64,000 nucleotides of DNA, taken from an uncultured Bacteroidales bacterium. Lineage in GTDB: Bacteria > Bacteroidota > Bacteroidia > Bacteroidales > UBA932. The DNA lies in NCBI GenBank assembly GCA_944325435.1, contig CALVAC010000002.1, forward strand, positions 1-64,000. Direction: 5' to 3'. The notes below the pieces were generated by a model. That model did not search any database. It saw nothing but the letters and a program-made list of their open reading frames with translations, and was not told where the DNA came from. The position numbers and the translations under genes were made by a program. Shown here in pieces: positions 63,542 to 64,000 of this stretch. The number at the start of each line of letters is the position of its first letter. The stretch's first letter is position 1.

Positions 63542-63592
63542 TGTAATTTTACTTTACTTTGCAAAACATTACACAACTGATAACGAAGTTAT
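63542..63592. promoter_or_regulatory. Divergent promoter region with inverted repeats
   Basis: Between the XRE and methylase genes, TGTAAT (63542-63547) and ATTACA (63568-63573) form an inverted repeat that flanks a promoter-like TTACTTTG (63554-63561). A second one, ATAAC-GAA-GTTAT, is at 63580-63592. These are likely binding sites for the XRE protein. The remaining leader to 63709 holds a small CCGGG/CCCGG stem (63670-63686) and no other gene. Confidence 0.45.
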
Positions 63593-63709
63593 AGCGAAGT
63601 GTGAGACAAATATAATAAAGTTTGGCATAGCGTGAAAATACACATACAGCCCTGAGTTGCGGAGACCGTCCGGGAGCGAGACCCGGCAGGGCACTATCAG
63701 GAAACGATT

Positions 63710-64000
63710 ATGACACGGGAGGACTTGTTTGAGATATTCGGGATAGATGACATGTTCCATCTTCCGGAGGCTGTAATGAAAGTGCTTGGACAGCCGCTTG
63801 AGGAACGGAATGAAGTCTATATACGCCTGCTGGAAAGAGCCGGGCACGATACATCGTATGACTGGTTCGAGAGGGTGTACATGAGCGAGCTGTCGAACAG
63901 GAAGGACCACGCCCAGTTCTTCACCCCTCCGGCTATCGGGGAGCTGCTGTCGAAGATGGCGGACAACGGTAAAGGAGCCATCCATGAACCGGCTGCGGGA
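63710..64000 (+). CDS. N6-adenine DNA methylase, N-terminal part (cut by window end)
   Basis: An ATG at 63710 opens a frame that runs to the end of the window without a stop (97 codons seen). After a helical N-terminus (MTREDLFEIFGIDDMFHLPE and SYDWFERVYMSELSNRK), it has HAQFFTPPAIGELLSKM and IHEPAAG. FFTP and the EPAAG start of the SAM-binding motif I are those of HsdM-type and solitary mobile-element adenine methylases. The catalytic (N/D)PPY motif would lie beyond the window. It may belong to a restriction system, defence island, prophage or conjugative element. Confidence 0.8.
   Translation, partial: MTREDLFEIFGIDDMFHLPEAVMKVLGQPLEERNEVYIRLLERAGHDTSYDWFERVYMSELSNRKDHAQFFTPPAIGELLSKMADNGKGAIHEPAAG

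Noticed and set aside
63580..63600. loxP-like CGAAGTTAT
   Set aside because: Only nine bases match one arm, with no second arm in the right position; more likely part of a regulator site.
63569..63985. Minus-strand reading frame of 138 codons at the right edge
   Set aside because: It is antisense to the methylase start, which has recognisable FFTP and EPAAG motifs.

Overview
The window is a chromosomal segment of a Bacteroidota bacterium, most likely a gut-type Bacteroidales. The sequence supports this with recurrent Bacteroidetes -7 promoter boxes (TAnnTTTG), a SusC/SusD pair, DUF4843 and DUF5606 family proteins, a PUR-like DUF3276 protein, an unusually long NusB, a four-subunit 2-oxoacid:ferredoxin oxidoreductase and an RNase P RNA. 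Genes are densely packed on both strands with many 1-11 nt overlaps. Genus cannot be assigned from the sequence alone.

Layout. The left edge holds the last bases of a 5S rRNA and its terminator. Next come a ModF/PhrA-like double-ATPase, a bioB-bioA-bioD run, an outer-membrane protein, an M20 dipeptidase and pyrF (1-7.7 kb). From 7.7-13.7 kb a leftward block carries a Gfo/Idh/MocA oxidoreductase, L-serine dehydratase, an S9 peptidase, two small unknowns and gpsA. From 13.7-22.3 kb there are a lipoprotein pectinesterase, a choloylglycine-hydrolase-family enzyme, a membrane-bound AraC regulator, a deoxyhypusine-synthase homologue divergent from lysA, ffh and a GSCFA protein. From 22.4-32.6 kb there are an outer-membrane protein with a 5'-nucleotidase, dsbD, rny, a probable 6S RNA, zapA with a ZapB-like partner, and the Kor/Vor operon. 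From 32.7-45.0 kb there are MTA/SAH deaminase with purine nucleoside phosphorylase, arginine deiminase with a TerB-DnaJ protein, nadE, a PUR protein and a long rightward housekeeping operon (nusB-yajC-ybbR-coaE-DUF5606-rimO-lipoprotein). From 45.0-50.6 kb there are rnpB, an old-yellow-enzyme plus steroid-5-alpha-reductase pair, pyrG, glutaminyl cyclase and an isochorismatase-like hydrolase.

The 50.7-61.6 kb region is one leftward nutrient-acquisition locus: SusC, SusD, DUF4843 lipoprotein, PKD-like lipoprotein, a DUF5117/DUF4953 zinc metalloprotease and a BACON-like lipoprotein. It has a protease and no glycosidase, so it probably imports peptides. After a 2-hydroxyacid dehydrogenase the character changes at about 62.9 kb: direct repeats, a strong terminator, an XRE regulator with a coiled-coil tail, a promoter region with inverted repeats, and the start of an N6-adenine DNA methylase cut by the window end. 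This looks like the edge of an accessory or mobile region.

Most of the window is ordinary core genome. The parts most worth a second look are the OYE/steroid-reductase pair (with a bile-salt-hydrolase-like enzyme elsewhere in the window), the bacterial deoxyhypusine-synthase homologue, the protease-bearing SusCD locus, and the methylase/XRE edge. No CRISPR array, tRNA or complete insertion sequence was seen.
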